Positions 1-8,221 are shown, numbered from the stretch's first letter. The stretch is DNA of 53,521 nt from an uncultured Clostridia bacterium (GCA_947623775.1 CANQHL010000001.1:1-53521), one strand, 5' to 3'. Notes: generated by a model not told the origin, from the sequence alone. Translations and numbers: made by a program.

Positions 1-2
1 GG

Positions 3-284
3 ATAGGACGGGCGTTGCTAACTGAGGTTATTAGACAGGAAAAAGATTATCCAATTATTCTTCATACACAGCCAAGCAGTTTCCGGGCTATAAAATTATA
101 TAGTGATTTCGGTTTTAAAATTGCAACAAATCAAAAAGTTGGCATGCGTGAAAATCAATACAAACAGGCATTGCCTATTTTGAAAGAGTTTATGAAGCCG
201 GAAGCTTATAACAATTTGCACTTTGGGAAAATATATAAAGAATATATTGATATAATTGCAAAAGAGACAACAAATCAATTTTAA
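3..284 (+). CDS. GNAT-family N-acetyltransferase, C-terminal part (5' end outside window)
   Basis: The reading frame is open from the first bases and starts with I-G-R-A-L-L-T-E-V, the end of the acetyl-CoA binding loop (Q/R-x-x-G-x-G/A) of GNAT acetyltransferases. It continues with the typical C-terminal strand-helix-strand (S-S-F-R-A-I-K-L-Y-S-D-F-G-F), where small residues and an aromatic close the fold. About 93 residues are visible; the N-terminal half lies upstream. The family transfers an acetyl group from acetyl-CoA to an amine, but the substrate cannot be told from this fragment. A TTG at 15 is an internal codon, not the true start. Confidence 0.75.
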   Translation: MGRALLTEVIRQEKDYPIILHTQPSSFRAIKLYSDFGFKIATNQKVGMRENQYKQALPILKEFMKPEAYNNLHFGKIYKEYIDIIAKETTNQF

Positions 285-449
285 ATTAGGGAAAAAGACA
301 AAAAGGCAAGTAGTAATTCAAAATAAAAGCAATTTAAATTGATTGCCTTTAAGGTGACATTAAGTTTATCAAATTTTGCATTTCAGTTTGAAGTAAGGAT
401 AAAGTTGACAAAATTTTGCAATTGTGCTAATTTGATTTCGGAGGTTGTG

Positions 450-1247
450 ATGCGACTTGTTGTATTGTGTGATAACAACACTTTCATAGATAATTATCTG
501 CTCGGTGAGCCGGCATTGTCTTTTTACATAGAAAATGGTGATGATAAAATTTTGTTTGATTTGGGGTATTCCGATGTTTATGTGAAAAATGCAGATAAAA
601 TAGGGATTGACATGGCAAAAATCAACAAAATTGTTCTATCACATGGACATGATGATCACACTAAGGGGTTGAAATACTATAACTTCAATCCAAATACAAA
701 ATGCTATTATTGCCCGGGCTGCTTTGATGAAAAATTTTGTGAAAATACAAATATCTCCGCACCTTTCACACAAGAAGAAATGTCAAAACGTTTTGTTCTT
801 GAAAAAATAGAACATCCAACAGAGATTTCTAAAAATATTTATTGTTTGGGACCCATTCCTCGAATTACAGTATTTGAGAAAGAAAATCCTAATTTAAAAG
901 TATTAAAAGACGGCATGCAGGTTCAGGACACAGTTGATGAGGACACGGCACTTGTGGTTAATGGCAATAAACATTTGATTATTGTCACCGGCTGTTCACA
1001 TAGTGGAATATGCAACATTTGTGAATATGCAAAAGCTTACTTTAAAAAACCTATTAAAGCCATCATTGGCGGCTTCCATCTTTTGCAACTAAATGAGCAA
1101 GCTAAAGAAACAATTGCTTATTTTAAAAATGAAGAAATTGACTTATATCCATGCCATTGTACAAGTTTATTTGTAAAGGCTGAAATGATAAAACAAAAAT
1201 TAAATGTACATGATGTCGGGAGCGGACTTGAATTGACAATTGAATAA
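450..1247 (+). CDS. Metallo-beta-lactamase fold hydrolase (COG1237-like)
   Basis: This 265-residue cytosolic protein has the zinc-binding signature H65-G-H67-D-D69-H70. Further ligands fit the C-S-H-S-G segment near residue 183 and G-G-F-H near 208. The order of motifs and the N-terminal L-V-x-x-x-D-N segment match the COG1237 group of metal-dependent hydrolases, some of which are annotated as dihydropteridine-related phosphate synthases. The substrate is unknown. I chose ATG 450 because a GGAGG lies at 440-444. The frame stays open upstream to 339 but that stretch has no ribosome binding site and poor composition. The next gene follows after 12 bases, so the two are probably co-transcribed. 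Confidence 0.85.
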   Translation: MRLVVLCDNNTFIDNYLLGEPALSFYIENGDDKILFDLGYSDVYVKNADKIGIDMAKINKIVLSHGHDDHTKGLKYYNFNPNTKCYYCPGCFDEKFCENTNISAPFTQEEMSKRFVLEKIEHPTEISKNIYCLGPIPRITVFEKENPNLKVLKDGMQVQDTVDEDTALVVNGNKHLIIVTGCSHSGICNICEYAKAYFKKPIKAIIGGFHLLQLNEQAKETIAYFKNEEIDLYPCHCTSLFVKAEMIKQKLNVHDVGSGLELTIE

Positions 1248-1259
1248 TATGGGGGAACT

Positions 1260-1856
1260 ATGAACTTTGAAAAATATAATATTTTTACGCCTTATGATTT
1301 AATGAATTTTTTTGAAAAAAATCTAAAATACGGCTTTACATATCGCGGCGTGGCATACACTGATGAAGATGAGAATTTTCAAGAAAAAATGAATGAGCAT
1401 TATAAAATTAGGCTGGATGAAGATTTTATAAAAAGTGGTTATGGCGTATGCTGGGATTTTTGTGAACTTGAACGCCAATTTTTTATTGAAAACAAAATTC
1501 CGCACGAATGTTTTTTTATCGAGAGTTGCGTCAAATATGCAACAAGTCCAACTCATACATTTTGTTTATTTCAAAATGGCGATAAAAATTGGTGCTGGTT
1601 TGAATATTCATGGGCGAATGAAAAAGGGATAAAGGAATACAAAACAAAAGAGGAAGCGTTGCAAGATGTTGTAAAAAGATTTAGAGAGTATTGTGAATGT
1701 TTTGGACAACTTGCCGAACTGAAAATTTACAAAACGCGAGCAATAACAAAACGAATGGATTTTAATGAGTTTATTGACAGATGTCGAGAGGGCGAGTTAA
1801 TTGAAGATATGGAATTTGAAGAGGACGAGAATGAAGACGGTTTTTGTGACAAGTAA
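1260..1856 (+). CDS. Transglutaminase-like cysteine protease-fold protein
   Basis: 198 residues. A Cys-His-acidic triad of the transglutaminase/NlpC-like superfamily can be placed: Cys64 in G-V-C-W-D, His99 in P-T-H-T-F and Glu115 in W-F-E-Y-S-W. Aromatics flank each catalytic segment as in bacterial transglutaminase-like proteins. There is no signal peptide or membrane segment, so it should act in the cytosol; hydrolysis or transamidation of a peptide or amide bond is plausible, with unknown substrate. The C-terminus is strongly acidic. It starts after a GGGGGAAC sequence and overlaps the next gene by 26 bases, indicating translational coupling. Confidence 0.7.
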   Translation: MNFEKYNIFTPYDLMNFFEKNLKYGFTYRGVAYTDEDENFQEKMNEHYKIRLDEDFIKSGYGVCWDFCELERQFFIENKIPHECFFIESCVKYATSPTHTFCLFQNGDKNWCWFEYSWANEKGIKEYKTKEEALQDVVKRFREYCECFGQLAELKIYKTRAITKRMDFNEFIDRCREGELIEDMEFEEDENEDGFCDK

Positions 1857-2592
1857 CATAGAATATTGTGAAAAATATTATGATGAGAATGGCAACAAAG
1901 TGCGAATAGCACAGAATTTTGGCAATAGGAATAACATCTTGACCAATTTAAAAAAGCATATCAAAAGATATGAAAATCTTTTAATAGTTGCAAGTGATGA
2001 AAATGATTTTGAAGCAACGGACATGTATGCAAGGCCTCTTATCGAATCATTTAATTTGACTTTGCCTTTTAAGAATTATAATATTTTGGACGGAAGAACT
2101 GAGAAAAATGCAAAAGAGATGATAGATGCGGCCGATTTAATATATCTTATGGGTGGACATGTTCCAACGCAGAACAAGTTTTTCAAAAACATCAATTTGA
2201 GAGAATTGTTGAAAAATTATAACAATGTGATAGTTGGCGTAAGTGCAGGTAGCATGAATAGTGCTGATATTGTATATTGTCCGCCTGAATTGGAGGGCGA
2301 GGGTAAAGATAAAAATTTTAAAAGATATTTAAAAGGACTTGGGCTTACAAAAATCAACATTTTGCCTCATTACTATTCAATTATTGAAGTTGAACTTGAT
2401 GGATTGCCGGAAATGGAGTATTGTTATAAGGATAGCTATATAAGGCCAATACTTGTTTTGCCTGATGGTAGTTATTTTATCGAGAAAAATGAAAAAGTTG
2501 AGATTTTTGGTGAAAGTTTTCTCCTTAAAAATGGCGAATTAACAAAATTATCAAATGAAAATGAAAGGCTTGCCGATTTTTTGTTTGAATAA
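1831..2592 (+). CDS. Peptidase S51 (dipeptidase E-like) family protein
   Basis: 253 residues. The nucleophile elbow G-V-S138-A-G and the preceding I-Y-L-M-G-G segment near 108 are the hallmarks of S51 peptidases (PepE, cyanophycinase relatives). These use a Ser-His-Glu arrangement to cleave Asp-linked or other small peptides. A His lies in L-P-H-Y near residue 190. I start it at ATG 1831, preceded by GAGG at 1821-1824, rather than at 1801, so that M-K-T-V-F-V is the first beta strand. It overlaps the transglutaminase-like gene, and the pair may act in peptide turnover. The exact substrate is not predictable. Confidence 0.8.
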   Translation: MKTVFVTSNIEYCEKYYDENGNKVRIAQNFGNRNNILTNLKKHIKRYENLLIVASDENDFEATDMYARPLIESFNLTLPFKNYNILDGRTEKNAKEMIDAADLIYLMGGHVPTQNKFFKNINLRELLKNYNNVIVGVSAGSMNSADIVYCPPELEGEGKDKNFKRYLKGLGLTKINILPHYYSIIEVELDGLPEMEYCYKDSYIRPILVLPDGSYFIEKNEKVEIFGESFLLKNGELTKLSNENERLADFLFE

Positions 2593-2602
2593 TCATAAAA
2601 GG

Positions 2603-3118
2603 ATGGATAAAGTGAAAAAAGACAAATTTTTAACAGTTTTTGCATCTTTTGATTTGCAATCACAAAACAAATTAAAGAAGTTGCAAAATGAGATTTTGAA
2701 ACTAGGGTGGCAAGGAACGCAAACAATGGATATTCCTTTTCACATTTCCCTTGGGAGTTTTCCTGTTGACATGGCGGATGAGCTGATAGAGAGAATAAAA
2801 AAAGTTTGTTTAAGTCAGAAAAAATTTGACATTTTTCTTGGGGAAATTGGTGATTTTAGTGATAAAGTGCTTTTCATTCAACCTATAGTAAATGAAAATC
2901 TTCTGGAAATTCAAAAAGAGTTTCAAGGTAATTATGCTGATGGTTATCCTTGGCATGCCCATACGACAATTTTTTGTGGCAACGAAAACGAAGTGAGGAA
3001 TGCAAAAGAAAAACTGAGTGAAATTTTTAAGCCAATTGTTGCCGAGGTGCAATTTTTGGAACTCGGTGAATTTTTTCCAACCAAAATGATTTATAAGGGA
3101 GAATTGAACAAAAAATAA
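2603..3118 (+). CDS. 2H phosphoesterase (2'-5' RNA ligase-like)
   Basis: 171 residues. The two H-x-[ST] motifs that define 2H phosphoesterases are present: H47-I-S49 and H120-T-T122, about 70 residues apart as expected. These enzymes open cyclic phosphodiesters or act on 2'-5' linked or cyclic nucleotide ends; the substrate here is unknown. The start is uncertain. ATG 2603 follows an AAAGG that is too close, whereas a GTG at 2612 has AGGATGG at better spacing and would remove three residues. It lies 10 bases after the S51 gene and probably ends that operon. Confidence 0.75.
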   Translation: MDKVKKDKFLTVFASFDLQSQNKLKKLQNEILKLGWQGTQTMDIPFHISLGSFPVDMADELIERIKKVCLSQKKFDIFLGEIGDFSDKVLFIQPIVNENLLEIQKEFQGNYADGYPWHAHTTIFCGNENEVRNAKEKLSEIFKPIVAEVQFLELGEFFPTKMIYKGELNKK

Positions 3119-3200
3119 GTTAAAACGCCTTAAAATATATGAATTTTTATTTAACTTCAATTTGGACAAAAGGTTTTTACTATAAAAATTTTGTTTTGTA

Positions 3201-3229
3201 TTGACAAAGAGATGAAATGGTGCTAGAAT
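3201..3229 (+). promoter_or_regulatory. Sigma-A promoter of the ABC-F resistance gene
   Basis: TTGACA at 3201-3206 and TAGAAT at 3224-3229 are 17 bp apart, with an extended -10 TG at 3221-3222. Transcription should begin near 3236, just upstream of the leader peptide, giving an untranslated leader of about 200 nt before the ABC-F gene. Confidence 0.85.
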
Positions 3230-3251
3230 GAAAATGAATTTAGGAGGAGAA

Positions 3252-3278
3252 ATGAGAATATATTTTGCTAACATTTAA
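3252..3278 (+). CDS. Leader peptide MRIYFANI upstream of the ABC-F gene
   Basis: An eight-codon frame (Met-Arg-Ile-Tyr-Phe-Ala-Asn-Ile, TAA) is preceded by an AGGAGG at 3242-3247, a stronger ribosome binding site than most genes here have. It sits between a consensus promoter and a terminator hairpin. That is the layout of ribosome-mediated attenuators of antibiotic-resistance genes, in which a drug-stalled ribosome on a short peptide changes RNA folding. Its product is unlikely to matter in itself. The role is inferred from position. Confidence 0.75.
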   Translation: MRIYFANI

Positions 3279-3281
3279 AAG

Positions 3282-3418
3282 TGCATAACAATTTGAAGCG
3301 ATTAATTTTCTTCTTTTGTTGTGCAAAACGAGGAAGTTAACAAAATATTTCTTATTTGGAAACATAATTTTTGATTTCTGATAGGTTGCAGGGTTAATTT
3401 CCTTGTGACCTATTTTTT
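3282..3418 (+). promoter_or_regulatory. Transcription attenuator: leader hairpin, antiterminator and intrinsic terminator
   Basis: Three elements can be drawn. A first hairpin pairs 3282-3298 with 3310-3325 and may extend into the leader peptide codons (TTTTGC 3263-3268 with GCAAAA 3323-3328). An antiterminator pairs 3331-3341 (AGGAAGTTAAC) with 3393-3403 over 11 bp with one G-U. A terminator pairs 3381-3393 with 3401-3413 over 13 bp, followed by a T-run to 3418. The antiterminator and terminator share 3393 and 3401-3403, so they exclude each other. The ABC-F ribosome binding site (3426-3431) lies just beyond. A stalled ribosome on the leader peptide would be expected to favour read-through. 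Confidence 0.75.
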
Positions 3419-3436
3419 ATATTTTAGGAGGTAAGT

Positions 3437-4918
3437 ATGGCTCAAATTAATATACAAAATTTAACATTTGGCTATGAAAACAACAGTACAAATGTTTTTG
3501 ACAATATAAGCTTTTCATTTGATACCGATTGGAAAATCGGATTAATTGGGAGAAATGGAAGAGGAAAAACTACACTATTAAATTTGCTAATGAAAAAGTA
3601 TGAATACAGCGGCAAGATTGTAAGCAGCGTTGATTTTGATTATTTTCCATATGTGGTTAAGAATAAAGAGATGTTTGGGATAGATTTGATTGAGGAAATT
3701 TGTCCACAGGTGGCAAACTGGGAAGTTATGAAAAAACTTAAGGAGTTGGAACTCGATGAGGAATGTTTGTATCGTCCATTTAGCACTTTGTCAAATGGGC
3801 AACAAACAAAATTATTGCTTGCAATACTGTTTGCCAAGGACAACAATTTTTTATTAATCGATGAACCGACAAATCATCTTGACATACAAAGTCGCGAGTG
3901 CGTCAAGAGATTTTTAAACAAGCAAAAGGGATTTATTGTTGTGTCACATGATAGGGATTTTATTGATAACTGTGTTGACCATATAATATCGCTAAATAGA
4001 AATGAAATAGAAATTCAAAGGGGCAATTTTTCATCTTGGTGGCAAAACAAAAAGGATAAAGACAATGCCGAACTGCTTCAAAATCAAGCACTAAAAAAGG
4101 AAATTTCAAGATTGCAGGAAAGCATGGCACAAAAAAGAATGTGGGCAAACAAAATTGAAAACACCAAAGGCACTCGCAATTCTGGTGTAAAAGTTGACAA
4201 GGGTTATGTTGGTCACCAAACCGCTAGAATGGAAAAGCGGGCAAAGGTTATAGAGAAAAGAAGAGAATCGGCAATTGAAGAAAAAACAAAACTGCTTAAA
4301 AACATAGACAAACAAGACAAGTTGTTTTTAAGTGCCGACAATATTAAAGAAGAGAATTTGTTGACTATAAAAAATCTGTCAATTTTTTATGAAGATAGGG
4401 TGATATTTAAAAATCTAAGTGTGATCGTTGACAGAGGGGAGAAGGTGGCGGTTAAAGGTGAAAACGGAAGTGGCAAGTCAAGTCTACTGAAATTAATTTG
4501 CGGTGAACAAATAAAATATAATGGCACATTTTACAAGAAAGGGAAATGCAAAATTTCATATATAAGTCAAAATTATGAATGGCTAAGTGGCAATCTTTTG
4601 GAATTTGCTGAGGAAAGCAAAATTGATCAGACGCGTTTTCTTACTCTTTTATATAAAATGGGGTTTGAAAGAGAGCAGTTTAATGTGGATATTAAGGATT
4701 TTAGTGCAGGACAAAAGAAAAAAGTTTTGATTGCCAAAAGTTTGTGCGAAGAAGCAGATTTATATGTCTGGGATGAACCGCTAAATTACATTGATGTTAT
4801 ATCGCGAATTCAGATTGAAGAAATGCTTAAAAATTCAAATATAACCTTGATATTTGTCGAACACGACATTGCTTTTATAAACAATTTAGCCGATAAAGTG
4901 GTTGAAATGTCAAAATAA
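3437..4918 (+). CDS. ARE ABC-F ribosomal protection protein, Lsa-like
   Basis: 493 residues with two ABC cassettes and no membrane segments. The first Walker A is G-R-N-G-R-G-K-T (38-45) with D-E-P-T-N-H-L-D near 142. The second Walker A G-E-N-G-S-G-K-S is near 340, followed by F-S-A-G-Q-K-K-K-V and W-D-E-P-L-N-Y-I-D. The basic inter-domain linker (about 190-290) is the arm that reaches the peptidyl-transferase centre. The second signature block closely resembles Lsa-type proteins, which displace lincosamides, streptogramin A and pleuromutilins from the ribosome. The attenuator in front supports a drug-inducible role. The exact spectrum cannot be read from sequence. Confidence 0.88.
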   Translation: MAQINIQNLTFGYENNSTNVFDNISFSFDTDWKIGLIGRNGRGKTTLLNLLMKKYEYSGKIVSSVDFDYFPYVVKNKEMFGIDLIEEICPQVANWEVMKKLKELELDEECLYRPFSTLSNGQQTKLLLAILFAKDNNFLLIDEPTNHLDIQSRECVKRFLNKQKGFIVVSHDRDFIDNCVDHIISLNRNEIEIQRGNFSSWWQNKKDKDNAELLQNQALKKEISRLQESMAQKRMWANKIENTKGTRNSGVKVDKGYVGHQTARMEKRAKVIEKRRESAIEEKTKLLKNIDKQDKLFLSADNIKEENLLTIKNLSIFYEDRVIFKNLSVIVDRGEKVAVKGENGSGKSSLLKLICGEQIKYNGTFYKKGKCKISYISQNYEWLSGNLLEFAEESKIDQTRFLTLLYKMGFEREQFNVDIKDFSAGQKKKVLIAKSLCEEADLYVWDEPLNYIDVISRIQIEEMLKNSNITLIFVEHDIAFINNLADKVVEMSK

Positions 4919-5027
4919 AAATTAAAATTTTTGTTATTTCAATTTGTTTTTAAACAATAAATGTGTAAAATAAAAATGATTGTTTGTGAATAATTTAAGT
5001 TTTTCGACATTATTCTAAGGAGAAAAG

Positions 5028-5435
5028 ATGGAACATATTGCAATTATGCGTCAACCATTTTACGATATGGTGCTAAGCGGAGAAAAAACAATAGAAAGCA
5101 GATGGAGCATGAATAAAAGTGCACCATTCAATAGGATAAAAAAAGGTGATGTTATTTATTTTAAAAAGACGGGTTGTCCAATAACAGCTGTTGCAGAAGC
5201 GGCGGAAGTGAGGTTTTACAACTTGACACCAAGCATTGTTGAAGAGATTGCAAAAAAATATGGCAAGCAAATAGGAACTGATAAATTTAAAGATTATGAA
5301 AGTTGTTTTAGCAAAAAATATTTAACATTAATTTGGCTTAAAAATGTTCGTCAAATTGCTCCAATCGAAGTGCCGAAAAGTTATGGGGCTGGCTGGATTA
5401 TCTTGGGGGATCAAAGTGGGCGAGATAAAGTTTAA
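5028..5435 (+). CDS. ASCH (PUA-like) domain protein
   Basis: 135 residues that are essentially one ASCH domain: an N-terminal strand (H-I-A-I-M-R-Q-P-F), then V-L-S-G-E-K-T-I-E-S-R-W and G-D-V-I-Y-F-K-K. The conserved G-x-K-x-x-E-x-R pattern is the expected nucleic-acid or nucleotide binding edge of this beta-barrel. ASCH proteins are linked to RNA binding, and one branch has nucleoside amidohydrolase activity; which applies here is unknown. The ribosome binding site is AAGGAG at 5017-5022. Its 3' end overlaps pnuC by 20 bases, so translation of the two is probably coupled. Confidence 0.8.
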   Translation: MEHIAIMRQPFYDMVLSGEKTIESRWSMNKSAPFNRIKKGDVIYFKKTGCPITAVAEAAEVRFYNLTPSIVEEIAKKYGKQIGTDKFKDYESCFSKKYLTLIWLKNVRQIAPIEVPKSYGAGWIILGDQSGRDKV

Positions 5436-6123
5436 ATCTGCGATTAAAAATCAAAGCCTATTTGAAATATTATTTTTGCCATTTGCGATAATAACAATTG
5501 TCGTATGCTTTTTTGTTGGCAAAGATAAAAATCTATTATCTCTTATCACCTCATTAATTGGGATTGTCTCAGTGTTTTTAATAGCAAAAGGGTACTTTTT
5601 TGCCCCTTGGATAGATTTAACATACAACATTTTATATTCTGTTGTATCTATTTTTCAGGCATATTATGGTGAAGCGATAATTTATCTTGGCATCATGGTT
5701 CCAATTTCAATATTTTCAATTGTGACGTGGATTAAACATAAGTTTTCAAAAACTTCACCGGAAATAAAAATAAATGGCAAGATTTCCAAAAGGGAATATG
5801 TGTATCTGTTCGGCATAACTTATTTTGCCTCAATTGGATTTTACTTCTTGTTGCACGCTCTTTCCACTGAGCAATTGATTTTTAGCACACTTTCACTAGC
5901 CACTTCGGCTGTTGCATCTTATCTTATGTTAAGGCGAAACCCATATTTTTCACTTGTGTTTTTGCTTGATGATATCATTTCAATAACAATGTGGGTGATT
6001 GCCGTGGTTCAAAATGGGATAGGTCTTTTGCCCACCGTAATTTGTTTTTTGGTGTTTTTCATCAATGATATATATGGTTATGTGCATTGGAGAAAATTGG
6101 AAAGAAAACAAAGTCTAAGTTGA
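5416..6123 (+). CDS. pnuC: Nicotinamide riboside/mononucleotide transporter PnuC
   Basis: About 235 residues with six to seven hydrophobic segments. The diagnostic PnuC stretches are Y-G-E-A-I-I-Y-L-G near the middle and N-D-I-Y-G-Y-V-H-W near the end, where the tryptophan and asparagine line the substrate channel. PnuC moves nicotinamide riboside across the membrane by facilitated diffusion driven by intracellular phosphorylation. I start it at GTG 5416 with GGGGGA at 5405-5410; the longer frame from 5344 lies inside the ASCH gene. No NAD riboswitch is visible upstream. It is one of the few genes here ending in TGA. Confidence 0.85.
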   Translation: MGEIKFKSAIKNQSLFEILFLPFAIITIVVCFFVGKDKNLLSLITSLIGIVSVFLIAKGYFFAPWIDLTYNILYSVVSIFQAYYGEAIIYLGIMVPISIFSIVTWIKHKFSKTSPEIKINGKISKREYVYLFGITYFASIGFYFLLHALSTEQLIFSTLSLATSAVASYLMLRRNPYFSLVFLLDDIISITMWVIAVVQNGIGLLPTVICFLVFFINDIYGYVHWRKLERKQSLS

Positions 6124-6168
6124 CAAAAATGGCGTTTTATGTTATATTAATAGCAAAAAGGGGACCTA

Positions 6169-7041
6169 ATGAAAAAAGAAGAACTTGAAAAAATTCATAG
6201 CAAGAAAAAGATATTAAATTACTTTTTAAGACGTGATATAACAAGCACCGAAGAAATATTAAGTATTTTTCAAAAAATGCCAGGGGCGATAAGAGGGGAA
6301 AGTTCCAAGGGTTATCCTTATGTGTTTGTGCCGGGCAAGGCAAAAAACAAAGTTTTGTTGACCGCGCATTGTGACACGGTATGGGATGGCAAAGTAAATT
6401 GCAAACAAGATGTCAAGTATAAAAAAGGAGTGTTTTCTTCTGGAAACAAATCTGTCGGAATAGGTGCTGATGATAGGGCGGGGATTGCAATGCTTTATCT
6501 ATTAAAAAACAGCGGCAATTCACTTTTAATCACCACCGGCGAAGAAAGAAAAATGAGTTGTTCAAGATATTTGAGCGAAAGGGAATACGAACTTATAAAT
6601 GATCACAATTTTATAGTTCAACTTGATAAGTGTGGCAACAAGGAATTCAAGTGTTATTCTGTTGGAAGCGAGGAATTTATAGAATATATAAAGCAGCGTA
6701 CCGGCTTCAAATATATCAACCCATATTCATATACAGACATAGTTTCCTTATGCAAAACCATATGCGGTGTAAATTTGTCTGTAGGATATTACAATGAACA
6801 TTCGGCGGATGAATATTTGATTTATGATGAATGGAAAGAAACATTTAAAGCGGCAAAAAAGCTTATAAAAAATTCTCGAAAGTTTGAACTCGATAAAAAA
6901 AATATTGATGAACTTTATGAAGATGAGGACAAATTTGGATACAATGATTTCGACCTGCTAGATCTTATAGAACAGATGAATGAGGAAATAAAAAGAGAAA
7001 ACAAAGATGGATATTATGATATTCCTGAAATTGATTTATAA
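6169..7041 (+). CDS. M20/M28-type zinc peptidase-like protein
   Basis: 290 residues with the metal-ligand order of co-catalytic zinc peptidases: His67-x-Asp69 in T-A-H-C-D-T, Asp101/102 in G-A-D-D-R-A-G, the general-base pair Glu125-Glu126 in T-G-E-E-R, Asp153 in Q-L-D-K-C, and a final His in N-E-H-S-A-D near 221. All ligands are present, so it should be active as an aminopeptidase or deacylase on small substrates in the cytosol. After about residue 235 comes an acidic, helical extension of about 55 residues that such peptidases do not normally carry. The ribosome binding site is AAAGGGGA just upstream. Confidence 0.8.
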   Translation: MKKEELEKIHSKKKILNYFLRRDITSTEEILSIFQKMPGAIRGESSKGYPYVFVPGKAKNKVLLTAHCDTVWDGKVNCKQDVKYKKGVFSSGNKSVGIGADDRAGIAMLYLLKNSGNSLLITTGEERKMSCSRYLSEREYELINDHNFIVQLDKCGNKEFKCYSVGSEEFIEYIKQRTGFKYINPYSYTDIVSLCKTICGVNLSVGYYNEHSADEYLIYDEWKETFKAAKKLIKNSRKFELDKKNIDELYEDEDKFGYNDFDLLDLIEQMNEEIKRENKDGYYDIPEIDL

Positions 7042-7067
7042 GTGGTGAGACGATTAAATGAAATAGT

Positions 7068-7101
7068 ATGTACAAAATCTTGTATTATGTATTTTGTACA
7101 T
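7068..7101. repeat. Perfect 11-bp inverted repeat between convergent genes
   Basis: ATGTACAAAAT (7068-7078) and ATTTTGTACAT (7091-7101) are exact inverted copies around a 12-nt loop. It lies 27 bases after the peptidase gene, ahead of a separate terminator. It could be an extra RNA hairpin protecting the 3' end or a protein site. No T-run follows it, so it is not itself an intrinsic terminator. Confidence 0.6.
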
Positions 7102-7120
7102 CATACAATATATCTTTCAA

Positions 7121-7146
7121 AAAATCCGCTTAGCGGATTTTTTTAT
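7121..7146. terminator. Bidirectional intrinsic terminator
   Basis: AAAATCCGC (7121-7129), TTA loop and GCGGATTTT (7133-7141) followed by more T. A-rich and T-rich flanks let it serve both the peptidase gene and the converging ferritin-like gene, whose stop codon it overlaps. Confidence 0.85.
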
Positions 7147-7430
7147 TTTTCATTATCGGTTGTAAACTCGCGATAACCTTTTTCAAATTGTCTTTGAGAA
7201 ATTGGATCAAGTTTGAAAAGAAGTCCAAACAGTTGACCGACATGCAATTTTTCCTCGTCGACGATGTCTTGTATTGTTGCTCGTGCCACAGGATCGTCGG
7301 TGCTGAATAGGTGATTTTCATATTGAATGATGGCTTCAAGTTCGCCTATAATGTCCTCTCTGCAATTTTGAGTGGTAATCAAATTGTTTGACCGATTGCT
7401 GTTATCATAAATATTGAAAAATCGTCTCAT
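7143..7430 (-). CDS. Small ferritin-like (half-ferritin, rubrerythrin/EncFtn-like) protein
   Basis: 95 residues predicted to form two long helices. The helices carry E32-x4-Y37-E38 and D58-E59-E60-K61-L-H63-x-G, the di-iron ligand patterns of one half of a ferritin-like bundle. Normal ferritin-like domains have four helices, so this one must dimerise to complete its metal site, as encapsulated ferritins do; their published ligands (Glu32, Glu62, His65) fall at nearly the same places. I see no encapsulin gene and no obvious cargo peptide at the C-terminus. A likely role is iron or peroxide handling. It is divergently oriented from the UDG-like gene. Confidence 0.7.
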   Translation of the reverse strand: MRRFFNIYDNSNRSNNLITTQNCREDIIGELEAIIQYENHLFSTDDPVARATIQDIVDEEKLHVGQLFGLLFKLDPISQRQFEKGYREFTTDNEK

Positions 7431-7576
7431 AAAACCTCCTATTAAGATATATGATTAAAATTTTTAAAGGTGTAATTTAAATTTGATATTTACTATTATT
7501 AAAAGATATGTTATTATGAAGGCAGAAGAACAAGTGTAGACAATTTTTAAATTTACAAATTTAACAAAGGAGAAAA

Positions 7577-8221
7577 ATGGAATTAAATATTTTACAAAGA
7601 GAATTTGATAGAATGCAAATGTTTCATGGTAACAAAAATTTAAATGCAATATATGGTTGCGGCAAGGAGCAGAATCCAAAACTTGCCTTAGTTTTTCTTT
7701 GTCCGAATATAAATAATATAGCCACTCGCAAAACATGGAAAGGTGTTCGGGCGCATCATCTTGGAACAAAGCCGTTATGGAATATTTTGTCACAGTGTGA
7801 TATGTTTGATAAAAATTTAAACGAGCAAATAAAGTGCAGAAAACCAAGCGAATGGGATAATTTGTTTTGTCAAGACGTTTACAACAGTGTAAAAGAAAAT
7901 GATATGTGGATAACAAGCATTTCAAAATGCAGCAATGCAAATTCCAAATTGCCGGATAATAAAACGTTAAGGCTATATCGCGACCTTTTACTTGAAGAAT
8001 TATACAAGGTAAATCCCGATAAAGTTGTGGTCTTTGGCAATGAAGCGGCAACAATCCTTTTAAGGAAAGATATAAAAGTTTCGCAAAGCCGAAAACAAGA
8101 ATTTGGACTAGTTGCAAAAAACAGACGCTTCAAAACTTATGTGACTCAATGTGTTGGTGCGGGAAAAGTCTGCGATTCCATTGAAGACTTAAATTATATA
8201 AAAAATATAGACTTGACATAA
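7577..8221 (+). CDS. Uracil-DNA glycosylase superfamily protein
   Basis: 214 residues. The segment Y-G-C-G-K-E-Q-N-P-K-L-A-L-V-F-L-C-P-N resembles motif 1 of family 4/5-like glycosylases (G-x-x-x-x-P-x-x-x-x-x-x-x-P). N-P-D-K-V-V-V-F-G-N-E-A near 155-165 is the conserved strand and loop of the same superfamily. The usual Fe-S cysteine quartet is not clearly present, so it may be a variant. Predicted role: base excision of uracil, or a related activity on an unknown base. The ribosome binding site is AAAGGAG at 7566-7572. It stands alone with its own upstream region. Confidence 0.65.
   Translation: MELNILQREFDRMQMFHGNKNLNAIYGCGKEQNPKLALVFLCPNINNIATRKTWKGVRAHHLGTKPLWNILSQCDMFDKNLNEQIKCRKPSEWDNLFCQDVYNSVKENDMWITSISKCSNANSKLPDNKTLRLYRDLLLEELYKVNPDKVVVFGNEAATILLRKDIKVSQSRKQEFGLVAKNRRFKTYVTQCVGAGKVCDSIEDLNYIKNIDLT

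Noticed and set aside
4919..5027. NAD riboswitch for the ASCH-pnuC pair
   Set aside because: The gap is AT-rich with no paired core resembling a riboswitch.
7010..7041. Peptidase ending P-E-I-D-L as a tail-family end
   Set aside because: The final Glu is missing and the order differs; the similarity is only that both are acidic and end with Leu or Glu.
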